From contig CM055076.1 of assembly GCA_029204045.2 (NCBI GenBank), positions 10,516,069 to 10,580,068 on the forward strand: DNA of 64,000 bases, in the 5' to 3' direction. Below are positions 30,568 through 42,750 of the stretch, in pieces. The translations under genes were made by a program, and so were the position numbers. Numbering within the stretch: position 1 is the first letter of the stretch; each line of letters begins with the position of its first letter. The stretch is from Tillandsia leiboldiana. Its lineage: Eukaryota; Streptophyta; Magnoliopsida; Poales; Bromeliaceae. The notes below the pieces were generated by a model, which was not told where the DNA came from, made no database searches, and was given only the letters and a program-made list of their open reading frames with translations.

Positions 30568-33090
30568 TCACTCGGGGTAACACTCTCTCATTTTTGTTTC
30601 AAGTTCCCACGTTGCCTCGCGCTCCTCGTGGTTACTCCATTGCACCTTTACGTAGGGGATCGTCCGGTTCCGAAGGTTCTTCTCTTCTCTTGCCAAGATC
30701 CGCATCGGCGTTTCTTCGAAGCTCAAGTCTTCCCGCAGCTCAACGGCCGAGGCGTCGAGGACGTGCGACGGATCAGATAAGTATTTCCGGAGCATCAAAA
30801 CGTGGAAAACGTTATGCACCCGTTCAAGATTTGGCGGTAAGGCCAACCGGTACGCCACTGGCCCCACGCGCTCCAAGATTTCGAACGGTCCCACATACCG
30901 TGGGCTTAACTTCCCTCTTATGCCAAACCGTCCCGTCCCCTTAGACGGTGACACGCGTAGCAACACATGATCCCCTACCGAGAATTCCAGTTCCCGTCGC
31001 CTCCGGTCCGCGTAACTTTTCTGCCGGCTCTGTGCGGTCAGCAACAGCTGCCTGATAAGGCGCCCCTTTGTTTTCGTTTCCTCTACGAGGTCTGGCCCCA
31101 AGAGTTTTCGTTCTCCCAAATCGCCCCAGCAAATGGGCGATCGACACTGGCGTCCGTACAAGGCTTTATACGGGGCCATCCGAATACTAGCCTGATAGCT
31201 ATTATTGTAAGCAAATTCCACGAGGGGTAGGTAACGCGACCACCCCTCCCCCAGGCTTAGCACACAAGCTCAAAGCATATCCTCAAGAATCTGGATCACT
31301 CGCTCCGATTGCCCGTTCGTCTGCGGGTGAAAAGCCGTGCTAAACTTCAACTTGGTCCCCAATGCCTGCTGCAGACTCCGCCAAAAGTTTGACACGAAGC
31401 GCGTGTCCCTGTTCGAGGTTATGGATGATGGTACTCCATGCAACCTCACCACCTCGTCGATATAGGTGTGCGCCAGCCGATCCCTAGTCCACGTCGTGTG
31501 AATCGGTATAAAGTGGGCCGATTTCGTCAGACGGTCCATGATGACCCATATAGCGTCGTGTCCTTTTTGCGATCGCGAAAAACTGGTCACAAAATCCATG
31601 GTGATCCGTTCCCATTTCCACTCCGGTATGGGCAATGGTTGTAGTTTTCCCGCCGGTCGTTGGTGTTCCGCCTTCACCTGTTGGCACACCAGACATTGTG
31701 CCACGAAGTGCGCCACATCGTTCTTTAGTTTAGGCCACCAAAAGATTTGTCTTAGGTCTCAGTACATTTTTGTACCTCCAGGATGCGCGGTGTAGGGGGC
31801 GTTATGCGCTTCCGCCAGAATTTCTCTCCTTAGTTCCGGCACGTCAGGTACGCAGACTCGTCCCCGGAACCTCAACACGTCGTCGACGCCGATCACAAAA
31901 TCCCCACCTGGTTCATAGGATAACCTGTCCCGCACTTGCTGTAATTGTGGGTCCGTCGCTTGGCCTTCTGCGATCCTCCCTATCAGCGTAGGCTTGATCT
32001 CCAAGGTCATAAATTTCGCAACTGATCCTGCTGGCACCACCTCCAGTCTCAGTTGCGAGAATTGTGCAATTAGCCGATCCTGTTGGGTAAGGGTGCACAA
32101 TGTCGTCTCCCCCGCCTGTCCCTTCCGGCTCAAGGCATCGGCCACCACGTTTGCTTTTCCGGGGTGGTAATGGATGGACAAATCGTAGTCCTTCAGTAGT
32201 TCCAGCCACCTCCGTTGCCGCAAGTTCAACTCCTTTTGCGTAAACAAATATTTGAGGCTCTGGTGGTCGGAGTACACCTTACAGTGTGCCCCATAGAGGT
32301 AGTGCCTCCAGAGCTTCAACGCAAACACGACTGCCGCGAGTTCCAAGTCGTGTGTAGGATAGTTCCGCTCATAATCCTTGAGCTGTCTTGACGCGTATGC
32401 GATGACTTTCCCTTGTTGCATCAACACACTTCCCAGTCCGCTTCGAGACGCGTCACAGTAGATCTCGTAATCCTCACCGGGCTGTGGTAATGTGAGTACC
32501 GGTGCCCGCGTGAGTCTATCCTTAAGCTCCTCGAAGCTCTTCTGGCATTGATCCGTCCAGACGAACTTCTCCCCTTTCTGGGTTAGTCGAGTAAGGGGAG
32601 TGGCTATCTTTGAAAAGCCTTCCACAAAGCGTCGGTAATATCCTGCTAGCCCAAGGAAGCTTGGGTTTTCTGTCACCGTGGTCAGGCGAGCCCAGTCGGT
32701 CACTGATTCTATCTTCCTTGGATCCACTGCAATTCTCGTGACCGAGACAATATGTCCCAGAAAATCGACCTCACGGAGCCAAAACTCACACTTTTTGAGT
32801 TTGGCATACAGCTTTTGATCCCTTAGGGTCTGGAGGACCACCCGGAGGTGCTCCTCATGCTCCCTATCTGTGCGGGAATAGATGAGGATATCATCAATAA
32901 AAACCACTACAAATTGGTCCAGGAATGGTTTAAAAAAAAAATCCGGTTCATCATGTCCATAAATACCGCTGGGGCATTGGTTAGCCCAAACGGCATCACC
33001 GTGAACTCGTAATGGCCATATCGAGTTCTGAACGCCGTATTCGGTATATCCTCACTTCGGACTATAACCTGGCGTACTGCGACGCCTCAC
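30568..33090 (-). pseudogene. G2 pol: RT, RNase H, integrase, chromodomain tail
   Basis: From about 33085: degraded RT start, then YGHYEFTVMPFGLTNAPAVFMDMMNRIF, a frameshift at the A-run 32929-32938, FIDDILIYS, RNase H (YCDASRSGLGSVLMQQG), integrase zinc finger (HPGGTKMY...CLVCQQVKAEH), core (MDFVTSFSRSQ, SNRDTRFVS, HPQTNGQSE), GPF module and tail IPYVKVQW...EATWE. TGA codons at about 31757-31759 and 31267-31269 stand where relatives have Arg. All pieces before and after these stops share one frame. Protease and the first half of RT are missing or unrecognisable. Confidence 0.87.
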
Positions 33091-33111
33091 AATCCGCCCC
33101 GCTACCCCAAC

Positions 33112-33370
33112 CGTGACGCCCCAACTTTCGAGAGGGTCACCCATCCTAGAACTACTCTAGCTCTAGCACGCTCAACTCTCGTAACCTCTTGGATATTGCT
33201 ACCATCCAAAATGCTATAACCGGGTTGCGAAACAACCCCCGAAGGCGTCGTCGCTCCGGTTGTTGTTTGAATAGGTCTTCAACCCAAGGTGGGGGGTATT
33301 GTTCTATGCTATGGCCTTACCTATTCCCCGATTGATGATGCACAGGCGTAGCCCCACCCCCCCCTCACAA
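33112..33370 (-). mobile_element. 5S-rRNA-like relic, possibly a Cassandra-type TRIM LTR
   Basis: On the minus strand 33177-33135 reads GTTGAGCGTGCT then AGAGTAGTTCTAGGATGGG and TGACC, a clear match to the 3' half of plant 5S rRNA (internal promoter side). Cassandra TRIM retrotransposons carry 5S sequence in their LTRs. The minus-strand end GGGGCGTCAC at about 33112 and a possible TGTGAGGGG start near 33370 would fit a solo LTR of about 260 bp, but I found no target duplication. Confidence 0.45.
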
Positions 33371-33471
33371 CTACAGTACGTCAACTCCTATGGCGGAACT
33401 TGGGCGGAGAAAAGAAAAGCGACAAGGGAGAGCGGGGAGTTGTACGGTATAACCCAAAAAGGCAAAAGGGA

Positions 33472-34218
33472 CTAAAAGGGGTCGGACCAGAAAGGACTGC
33501 TCCAAAGGCAGTTAGTCACTCGATGTGCCTTTCCGCAAATAACGCAGGGTCCCCGTGACGATTCCTGGCCTCCTGTTGGCACCTGCCCGTCTTTCTGTAC
33601 TTTCTTCGGGCGTCGATTTGCCCTGCTTCCTGAGTTGGGGCTCCCTTGTGGGGTGAGGGTGGCAGCTCTCTTCGTTACGTCGGGTCGCGGCGCCGGGGGT
33701 CTAGTGACAGCCGGTTTCCGGGGGCACATGTAACGTGTGTGGCCCGGCCTGCCGCATCGGAAGCAGTGTTCGTTCCGCCAAGGGCAGCCCATCATTGGGT
33801 GCGCGCCACCACAAATGACACACGGCTTCGGAGGTTCAGGTCCCTCTTTCAGCGTTTGTTCAGATTCCTGTCCTGTCTTCGGGCGCTTTGTCGCCCGGCC
33901 CTTTTGATAGAAGTCCCCTGCCGAACCGGGGTAGGGGTTTCCCAGGCCCTGCTGCATCCCGGGGTGTCCCCACCGAGCACGTGCTTCGGCAAGTTCATGC
34001 TCTGCCTGCACGGCCAAGTCGACTGCCTCTTGATAGGTGGGAAAGCCTGCTGGTGGCATTCTACGAAAGGCGTCGTCCCTGACGCTGCGCTGAAAACGGT
34101 CGACACACTCAAGCTCTCGTGTCAGTATGCACAAGCGTTCAGTGAGGGTCAGCAGCTGCCCGGCCACCTCGCGCAGCTGGTTGCGTAGTAAGCGGTTCGC
34201 CTCGGCTGCAGTGTCCAT
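33472..34218 (-). pseudogene. G2 gag, internally deleted
   Basis: ATG 34218 (MDTAAEANRLLRNQLREVAGQ) opens a short N-terminal helix region. The frame then jumps from LECVDRFQ to the C-terminal part of the capsid domain (FPTYQEAVDLAVQAEHELAEAR), so most of the capsid-type domain is absent. Knuckle region: CVICGGAHPMMGC, CFRCGRPGHTRYMC and CVICGKAHRVTNC, one bona fide CCHC plus two CCHC-like motifs. A stop at 33472 ends it before any protease motif. Confidence 0.75.
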
Positions 34219-34459
34219 TCCTGTTGGCCGTTGCTCACTAAGCCGGACTGTTATCTGTACACACAAAGAAATCACATCAATCCTATTGCGTCTAGGAAAT
34301 CCCAGCACCTTGACCTTCTATCCCTGGGACTCGATCCCTTATTTCCCCGCGCTCACGCTCGTACGCGACACACCTATACTTTGGTTATCAACTTTATTAG
34401 TCACTTGTGTCATTACATTCTGTGGATGTTAGTCATGATCTCCTTGGTTAAAGCCGTTT

Positions 34460-34471
34460 TCTCTGATACCA
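34460..34471 (-). other. Primer binding site of G2
   Basis: Minus strand TGGTATCAGAGA, 11 of 12 bases matching the initiator-Met PBS of G1, eight bases from the LTR. Confidence 0.8.
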
Positions 34472-34478
34472 TAAAATC

Positions 34479-37461
34479 TGTCACGCCCCGGAGGTTCTAA
34501 AGGAGCGGAAAACGTACCCTTTTTTTTTTCTTAAATAATTACATGAACCTTGCCTCCGGCACGTATCAGACCCGCCGCATATACAAATTCACTCCCAAAA
34601 CGGGCGGAGTCTCCTTTGTATATGCACGGCGTCACAATCAATTCCAATGCTTTAACCATTCCAATCATGACATGCAACGAGGAGAGGATATAGTACATCA
34701 AACCATCACCACTATCTTATACAGTCTATAGCATAAACCCATGGGTTTTGAAAATCGGTGCCCACACGACATCCAGTTTTCTAAATCGTTTTCGCAAACT
34801 CTTTGTGCGGCCATTAACTTGAAAGGATAAATCCACGGGTTTTAAAATCGGTGCCCACACGGCACTTGCTTTGAAAACATCTTTGAAACCGGTTTGTATT
34901 TGAAAACAAGCCACAATTACACATCCTATCATTCACCAGTTAATTATAAGAAAGGCCTCCTCCCAACATCCATCAGAAACCACAGTATATGAATCACAGT
35001 TGAACTAAACATAGTAATGCCATAACCAAAGATAAATAAGATAAAGTATCGTTTTACTAGCCCTCTTAGCTAGTGTCCTCTAACTGATGCCTCACCGTCG
35101 TCCCAAAATCCACCCCTACTCGAACCTGTCACAGTGTGGGTTGTCAGTGACTGATAAAGTAGAGATCAAGCAAGTAAACGCAATAAATAGAAAGAACACA
35201 CCGCGTCACCGGGCATTTACTTTTCCCCTCCCCCTCATGTATCGCTAAATCCCTGTTGGAAGTCCCGCTGGGCACCTACCCCAGCTTTCTGAATATTTTG
35301 GGCACCAACCCCAATACCGTACTCATCTTCTTGGTGCCTCTAACCCCTCGACTGCCCAAGTAGCAGCCGCCTCCCCTTGAGTGATCCCCACTAATCTCCC
35401 CTTGTGGGGTGCACGGGTAAATGACTTACCATCTTTTCGGAAAAATACACCCTCTGCAGTGGCCAACTGCCGGTGTGCGTGTAAGCAATATGAGTGTTTT
35501 AATGCCTTGCGACCTCAGCCGCTATAACCAGAGTAGTATAACGCACCTGCGACCGCAACCGCTATAACCAGAAAAGTATACCGCACCTGCGACCGCAGCC
35601 GCTCGATTGAAATAGTAAAAGGGATTCACATGCTAGGGGGTTAGTCAAATTATAACCGTATCTACTTTATCAAAATGAGTATTCGGAAACGACACCTCAC
35701 CGGTAATAGCCAACACCTACCCACCTTGATTATGCGAAACGCGTATTCCGGAGACTGAACCTTGCTCTCTGTTGACGCCCGGACCTAGAAGTAGTCCCCA
35801 AAAGAGCCATGGTCAGATCAATAATATAGTAGCGGATAAACCGAGCCCAAACACTCAAAACACTAAGGACAACTTGACCCGGCGGTGGCGCCCGTGCGCG
35901 GCGAGCGACGCGGCCGCCACCGCGGTGTCACGGGTCGTACGGCCGCGCGGGCACCAGCCCCGCGCGGCGTTTGCCGTAACCGCACGGGCCCTAGCTTCGC
36001 GCGGTGCAAGCCGCGGCCGCACGGGCACCAACCCCGCGCCGGACCTTCCGCGATCGTGCGGACCTCGGCCTCGCATGGCGCAAACCGCGTCCACGCGGGC
36101 GCCGGCCCCGCGCGGTAACCGCCGCGGTCGCGCGGGCACCAACCCCGCGCGCCGCAACCGCCGCCGCCGCCGCCGCCGCGCGGGCACCCGCCCGCGCGGC
36201 ACAAGCTGCAGCCGCGCGGGCAAGGCTCCGCGCGGCATGCGCTGTCGCCGCCGCGCGGGCACCCGCCCGCGCGGCACGCGCCGCGGCCGCCGCGCGGGCA
36301 TGGCCCCGCGCGGCATGCGATGCCGCCACCGCGCGGGCACCCGCCCCGCGCGGCACGCACCGCGACCGCCGCGCGGGCGTGGCCCCCGCGCGGTGTGCGA
36401 TGCCGCCGCCGCGCGGGCACCCGCCCCGCGCGGCACGCGTCGCGGCCGCCGCGCGGGCATCGGCCCCCGCGGCCGCCGCGCGGGCATGGCCCCGCGCGGC
36501 GTGCGATGCCGCCGCCGCGCGGGCACCCGCCCCACGCGGCACGCGCCGCGGCCGTGCGGGCACTAGCCCCGCGCGGCTTTTGCCGTGCCCACGCGGGCAC
36601 CAGCCCCGCGTGGCGTTTACCCTAACCGCGGCCACGCGGGGAGCTTGATCCCGTGCGGCTCTAGCCGCAGCCGCGCAGGCACCTTCCCCGCGCGGCGCGC
36701 ATTACGATCGCGCAGCGACGCCTTAGGGCTTCGCGACGCGACACGTTAGGTAGCAAAAGGCTACTCCTAAACTTCATGAAAGACACATACCCAAAAACCG
36801 AGCGAAACTATACCAAAATAAAATTAGTTTACCTCTAATCGTAGGAGACGGCTATCCGTTCTCGCTCCCGGTTTTGGCGCGTTCGTCGGGAGGGTTTGGA
36901 TCTTTTAGCTTTCACCTTCTTCTCCACCGTTCTCTTTCGATTAAGGTTTCGCCTTTCTTCTTGTTTCCTCCTGTTAGGGTTTCGTCTTTCTTTTTTTTCT
37001 CTCTTTCTTTCGGGAGAAGATAACGAATTATCTTTTCGTACGACAATAACCACTTTGGGTATTTAAAATTCCCAATTAATTAATTCCTTAATTAATTAAT
37101 TCCCTAATTAATTAATTCTCCAATTAATTAATTTTCCAATTAATTAATTCCTCAATTTAGATTCTTCAGGATAATTCCTTAAAGATAATTCTATCTTTTT
37201 CCTCAGAAAGCGTGCCAAATCACTTACGCGGATTTCGATGCACCCCTGGCCATTGCGATCACTTTCTACCCCCTTTTCGGGAGTTCCGTAAGTCGGAATC
37301 TGGATCCGATCGCACTGCCATTCTCCATTTTCTGATCTCTATCGCAGAAAAATACCCGCACCTCCGAATTAACGACTTAAGTAAACCCGTTACGTTAATT
37401 ACATTAATCGGAAACTTTATTAGCAGGAGGTATTAAGTGTTACAAAATCTATGATATTACA
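34479..37461 (-). repeat. G2 5' LTR
   Basis: 2983 bp. GC-rich array about 35885-36710, aattaattaattcc repeats about 37075-37155. Lacks the 276-bp segment. Otherwise closely similar to the 3' LTR. Confidence 0.9.
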
Positions 37462-37466
37462 ACCTC
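37462..37466. repeat. Target-site duplication of G2, right copy (acctc)
   Basis: Matches 27154-27158. Confidence 0.92.
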
Positions 37467-37957
37467 TCCCTTCTGTTTGTTCCTTTCTTTTCAACTTGAA
37501 ATAGTCCGCTTTAATATGGTCCTTCTTCTTACAATAATTACATATCAAGTTCTTGTGCCTGGATTTCGACCTAGACTTTCATTTACTATCACCAAAATTT
37601 CTCTGCTTGGATCTTCCTCTAATAAACAGACCCTCTGCCTGACTTTCGGTGGTACCACTCATCTCCTTATTGATCCTCTCTTTTGAGAGTAGGGCAGTTG
37701 AGACGTCTTCCAAAGAAATGGTATCACGTCCATAAAGCATAGTGTCTCTAAAGTTTGTATAGAAAGATGGTAGAGAACATAAAAGCAGTAATGCTACATC
37801 TTCATCATCATACTTTACTTCCAACATTTCTAGATCAGTAACGATTTTTTTAAAATCATTGAGATGAGACTTTATACTCTTACCTTCGATTAGACGATGA
37901 GAGTACAACTTTTGCTTCAGATGGAGTTTGTTGGTAAGGCTTTTGGTCATACACAAC
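37467..37957 (-). pseudogene. CA Copia gag, C-terminal part (block 1 of 3)
   Basis: Copia gag core (MTKSLTNKLHLKQKLYSHRLIEGKSIKSHLNDFKKI type, DEDVALLLLCSLPSFYTNFRDTMLYG), then a basic linker and a zinc knuckle CNYCKKKDHIKADY, whose last Cys is Tyr and so cannot bind zinc normally. It continues in frame into 27158 after removing G2. The N-terminus is cut at 37957 by the S2 LTR. Confidence 0.82.
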
Positions 37958-39166
37958 TATGGGTTATGGATCCCCAGGATCTAAATAGGTGAACAACACC
38001 TAGAAGGGGGTGAATAAGTGTAAATGATAAAACTTAAAAATCTTTGCGTAAAGAATAACCCAATGCAGAAAATAAAATACTACGCTAAGATTTTACGTGG
38101 GCAAACTTCTTTTGGAGTAAAAAACCCACGGGACTGATCATACAAAAAAATTCACTAAGATTAAAACACGTACAAGGTGATAATGCAACCCCAAGACTCA
38201 ACCTTTACCGTACGCTCGAAGTAGATCTTCTCCGCTAGTCCTCAACACGCTTCGAATCCACAAACCGCGTCCAACTTCGAATCCACGAAGTCTTCACCAA
38301 AACGACATGTATCGAATCCACAAGCGCGTCCAACTTCGAATCCATGAAGTCTTCATCGAATCCACGGTCTTCACGCGAATCCACATACTGACGTTTCTTC
38401 TGGAACTCGTTAAAAGATTTTGGTGGTGATTTGAATGCTTAGAGAATCATATATGTATGAGAAAACACCTTCTAAGCATTCATCAATTTGATTCTTGAAA
38501 AGAATAAAGATTTAAAAACTCATGAATCGAATTGATAAATTTTTTTGGTCAAAAAATACGATCAAGAGATTAGAAGAAGAAATCTAGGTTTAGAATGTGT
38601 TTTCCTATTCTTCTCTATCTTTGGATTAATTAAAATAACATCCCAAGGGTCTATTTATAGGTTAGAAGCAGTTAGAATCACATTAGGAATCAAAAACTGA
38701 AATGTAACAGAATTTTTCTGGGTCACGGTTCGGACTGTTTTTAGAGGGTCCGGACTGTCGTGAAAAAATTAGAAAATATTGGTTCGGGGTCCGGACTGTT
38801 TTCAAGAAAGTCTGGACTATTTCATGCATAATATAATTTTCAATGTTCAGGGTCCGGACTGTATTCAAGGTGGTCCGGACTTCTATTATGCTTGAAACAC
38901 CAGACGTTCGGGGTTCGGACTGTATCTAGAAGGTCCGGACTCTGAACCCTCAAAATGCACATTTTTTTTATTTTTAACAAGTATAACCTATTCCAAATGC
39001 TTCTAAACTCATAAATTGAATTCAAAATCACCAAAAACATGTTTTAAACTTACCTGAGTATTATGGATTCGTTTTTCTTGAGATTGATGTCTTAGTTCTT
39101 AAAGTCTTCTTCTTCAACCTTCAAGACTCCAACTAATTCACGAAATACGCCAATATATCCGTAACA
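37958..39166 (-). repeat. S2 3' LTR
   Basis: TATGGGTTATGG...CCGTAACA (first pair mutated from TG). GAATCCACG repeats about 38255-38390, TATA 38653-38660, TCCGGA-pair array about 38715-38945. Confidence 0.85.
38715..38945 (-). repeat. Paired TCCGGA array in S2 LTR
   Basis: Four units of about 64 bp, each 'ttcggggTCCGGACtg' plus a second 'gTCCGGAC' about 17-20 bp on; same layout as S1 although the sequence between sites differs. Confidence 0.7.
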
Positions 39167-39181
39167 ATCTCCCCCTTTGGC
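39167..39181 (-). other. Polypurine tract of S2
   Basis: Identical 15 bases to S1 (5516-5530). The second PPT-like tract is at 39600-39612. Confidence 0.85.
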
Positions 39182-39844
39182 GATTTCGTGACAAAACATA
39201 CAAACTCAAAAAGTAAAAGAAATAAAATTTTGGTGCAATCAGCAAACAACAAAATCTACGCACAAACGATCCAATAAAATGAAATACACAAGATATATAC
39301 TCTTAGTACAAACTCTAGACTTAAACACAACTAGGAGTCTTGAAGTCTTGTACTCTCTGCAAAAAGAAATTCTTGACAGAAAAATTTCGTTAAAAACACA
39401 AGAATTTATATTTAGTCAAGCATAAGAGTAAGTGACATTCAAGTTCTAAAGTGTAATTTACATTCAAGTTCTAAAGTTACGATAGTTATGGCAGTTAGAG
39501 AGTTAGTTTTAGAATATTACAGGCCAACATCAAAATGTAGCAAAGTTCAGAAAGTTCTAAAAGTCTAACCACTCATCTCACCATGCGTAACTCTAAAATT
39601 CTCCCCCTTTTTGTCACAAAAAGTCAAAAAGGAACCTACAGGAGGAGATAGCTATATGCAAAACAAAAACACAGAAAAAGTAAAGAAATCATGCATTCAT
39701 CAAGAAAATATATCACCCATGAAAAGCCCTAATCAGAATCAGGCGGTGGAATATCTGAAGAACAACAACCAATCTTGTTAAAAATTGCTTTCACCAAGCG
39801 TGATAACTAGTCATATCGCTTGGTTAATTTGTGTTGTTCGGTTC

Positions 39845-41158
39845 CTAGTCATTGTTGTTCACTTGTGATTCGATGTAATTCAACCGAAATCCACTCCTGC
39901 TCGGAGGAGAGTCGCTACTGCTCACGATAAACTGAAGTGACAGAAGCAGCGTCATCCTCAGAAGTGTCAGAGGAGCAGTAGGAGGTGTAGGAGGAGGTGC
40001 AGATGTAGTCGCAGGTGATGCAGTAGTAGTAGCCCGTGAAGCCCGAGAAGGACGCGGAGCTCTTGGAGGAGTAGGTGCGTCCTCAACTATTCGCGAAAGA
40101 GACTTGACGATGGTGGACTCATTTATCGTCCCCAAGCTGTGTTGATAACTCGACGAGCGAGTCTCAATTTCAAAATGTTGAAGAATCCACATGATTATCA
40201 GTGGAAACCAGAGTCGCTCAGTCGGATGTGGATTCTTCAAGTCTCTAATCATCCGTGTCCAAATGATATAAGGTATGTTGATGTTCAATCCTCGTGCTTC
40301 GTTCGGATGTCCTACTAGATACATGAAAAGTAGTCGATCCCAATGAACTACTTTTGCTTGCATATTAGGTATGATATTGTAACAAACTATAAAATTTAAA
40401 AATCGATACTCCAATCGAAGTTTTTTGGAAAATACTAAATTTTCAGCAGAAATTGTGTTTGGTAAACAAACCACTTCAACTACCTTTCTCCACGAAAGGT
40501 TAGCCAAAGAATGACCTTGAGTGTACGGTAGGAGCTGTGCCTTCATGCCCAACACGTCGGTGATAGTTTGAGGCGTGATTGTCAAAGCCGTGTTCCTAAC
40601 ATTCGTCTTGAACTCCACCGGTCCACCCTCAATGTCTTTAAGATGACTGGCGCACAAATAAAAGGTCCGAATAAGATGGATGCAATAGCCCATGTTCTCC
40701 GCAAAGTTGCAAATCGGAGCTAGACCGCCTTGATCAAATAAGATAGCAAAAGCCGCAGATCGATCTCCTAGATTTCCTACATTGACGTGTCGTTCGCCAA
40801 TGCATTCCCTGTTTTCAAAGGCTTTCATTCTCTGAGTATCAATATGTACAATATTATCGTCTTCGGGAGGCGGAGCACTAGCAAGTGGCTCCTCGATACA
40901 AATTCCTCTAGTTCGCTTTTTCCTTCTTGGTCGGTTTTTCCGACTAGATTCAAGGGGATCTGCTGGTGCTTTCCCTTTAGCTGAGGCTTGCGCACCCTCA
41001 ACCGTTCGATCACATTCCTCATACTCGGTTTCCTACTCGTCTAAGGTAACATATTCAGCTTCATCTTTGCTTTTCCTTGATCGTTTGGTACCAAGTCTTT
41101 ATTTTCCTCTTGTACTTACCATTAGTGTCATAAAAACAATAATCCATGTAAAGAACAT
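39845..41158 (-). pseudogene. S2 copy of the extra (post-pol) ORF
   Basis: Homologue of 6308-7630. The N-terminus at ATG 41158 has the same hydrophobic helix (FTWIIVFMTLMVST), followed at once by a stop and a frameshift in the charged linker. The globular part is open from 40828 to 39845 (ECIGERHVNV, TITPQTITDVLGM, LEYRFLNFIVCYNI, PHPTERLWFPLIIM, SLGTINESTIVKSL). Conserved blocks align with S1 throughout, with different low-complexity tails. Confidence 0.75.
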
Positions 41159-42750
41159 CTTGTGTGAAAATTTCTTAAGAACTACCCTGTTAGAGTTCAA
41201 AATTACATGGAAAAACATGGTTAAATTTTTTTTAAAAAATAGAAAAATATACCTATCAATCCTTGAACCATATTATTGTTAGAAATCAGGAAGAAATTGC
41301 AAAAATCTGAGCAAAAAAAAATCAAATCCAAGTTTTAGAGAAAATCCCCCAAAATGACCTAAATCCTAAAATCCTTGGAATCAAGGCATAAAAACTGGTT
41401 CAATCTCCGAGGAATCGACAAAGAATGGTGTTCTCGGTGTTCACGAATCAAATCATGCAAGAAATTTCATAGAAAGACATGTATTATAAAGAAAAATTCA
41501 TGAAATTTAGCTTAGGTTATAAAACTTAGGGTTTAAAAGCAGAAATTCAAGGAATCTTATGTAAAATCTTACTTGGAATCACTCCAAATGGAATGAGAAA
41601 GCTCTGAGAAATCTTTTGGAGTCTTAGAGAGAGAAAGATGAAGAAAAAAAAAACTATTTGGAAGCACAAAAAGAAAATAAAACCAACCGGTTTTAAGAAC
41701 CCTCCAGTCGACGGTCCAGATCTTCTCGGAAAAACGGTCCAGACTTTCTTCACGTAGGAAATCCCTATGTTCGGGATCCGGGCTGTTTGAAAACGGTCCG
41801 GACACTTTCCAACTTTTTCTCCAGAAAAATTTAAAAAAATTCCAAAAAATTCAGAAAAAATATGTAAGCATTCTAGCATATTAACTTTAATCAAAATGTA
41901 TCATTTCACATAAAAAGAATTAGATTATAATGAATCTATCAAAATATCCCAAAATTATGAAATAAAAATTTATAAAAATTTAAACCTCTTAAATTGGGCA
42001 AGTTCAAAACATCAATCATGATCTAATGCGTAATGAATTTATCAAATTATCAATTGAGCAACGAAAATGAAGCACCAAGATCAAAAGATATTTGAAATCC
42101 CTAATAAGTTAGATAATTGAATTATGCCAACAAGATTTGAAAGTGGCTCTTTGAGCATCTTTTAAATTCCCACCTTATAACAAACTTTGGATTATAGAAT
42201 AAATGATATATCCCATCAAGCATTGATTAGCAAAGATAATCAAGAATTCATGCTTTTCAAACATGTGGCAGCTGCACATACTACTCGGACGACCGAGGTG
42301 GTAGCTCTTTCCTCCATGTGGTGGTTGTTTTCACACTCCATTTAGGATGTAACTCTTTCCACATCTTATCAGCATGAAAATTTTAAAATATAAAAACTCT
42401 CCCTCAATTGGCTATTAATTAAATAAGATATTAAGTATTCAACCAATAATGAGATCTCGTGTTCATACATATTTCAACCATCAAATAAGGTAAAGACAAG
42501 ACCAAGAGATCATTGAATGAAGTTTTGAGTTTGATCAATAGAATGAGAGAAAATTAATATAAAAGATCATTGCAACAAACGAGTTATAATGATATCAAAT
42601 TATAATCAAACTCTCAAAACATAAGTAGATGCAACTAAAGTCAATACTTATAATTGAATGCTACTTTAATGTTCCGAAAATGCATACAAAGAAATAAAAG
42701 AAAAATGCATATCAAAACCAAACTTTGCAATGCAATGGTTCAAAGAATAT
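41159..42750 (-). other. S2 spacer between pol and the extra ORF
   Basis: AT-rich, non-coding. Contains two TCCGGA/TCCAGA pair units (about 41705-41810) and the 'acgaccgaggtggtagctctttcc' segment shared with S1 (about 42290-42312). No gene seen. Confidence 0.6.

Larger units (their letters stand above)
27159..37461 (-). mobile_element. G2: complete-ended Gypsy element
   Basis: 10.3 kb, minus strand. 5' LTR 34479-37461, PBS 34460-34471, gag 34218-33472, pol about 33090-30568, PPT 30511-30523, 3' LTR 27159-30510; duplication acctc. It is chromodomain-bearing like G1 but its LTR family is different (TGTAATATCATAG...CGGGGCGTGACA, no ERSE modules). The gag core and protease regions are damaged, and a 5S-like relic sits between gag and RT. 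Confidence 0.92.

Noticed and set aside
33135..33177. A functional 5S rRNA gene
   Set aside because: Only the 3' half is recognisable, with several substitutions, inside a retrotransposon.
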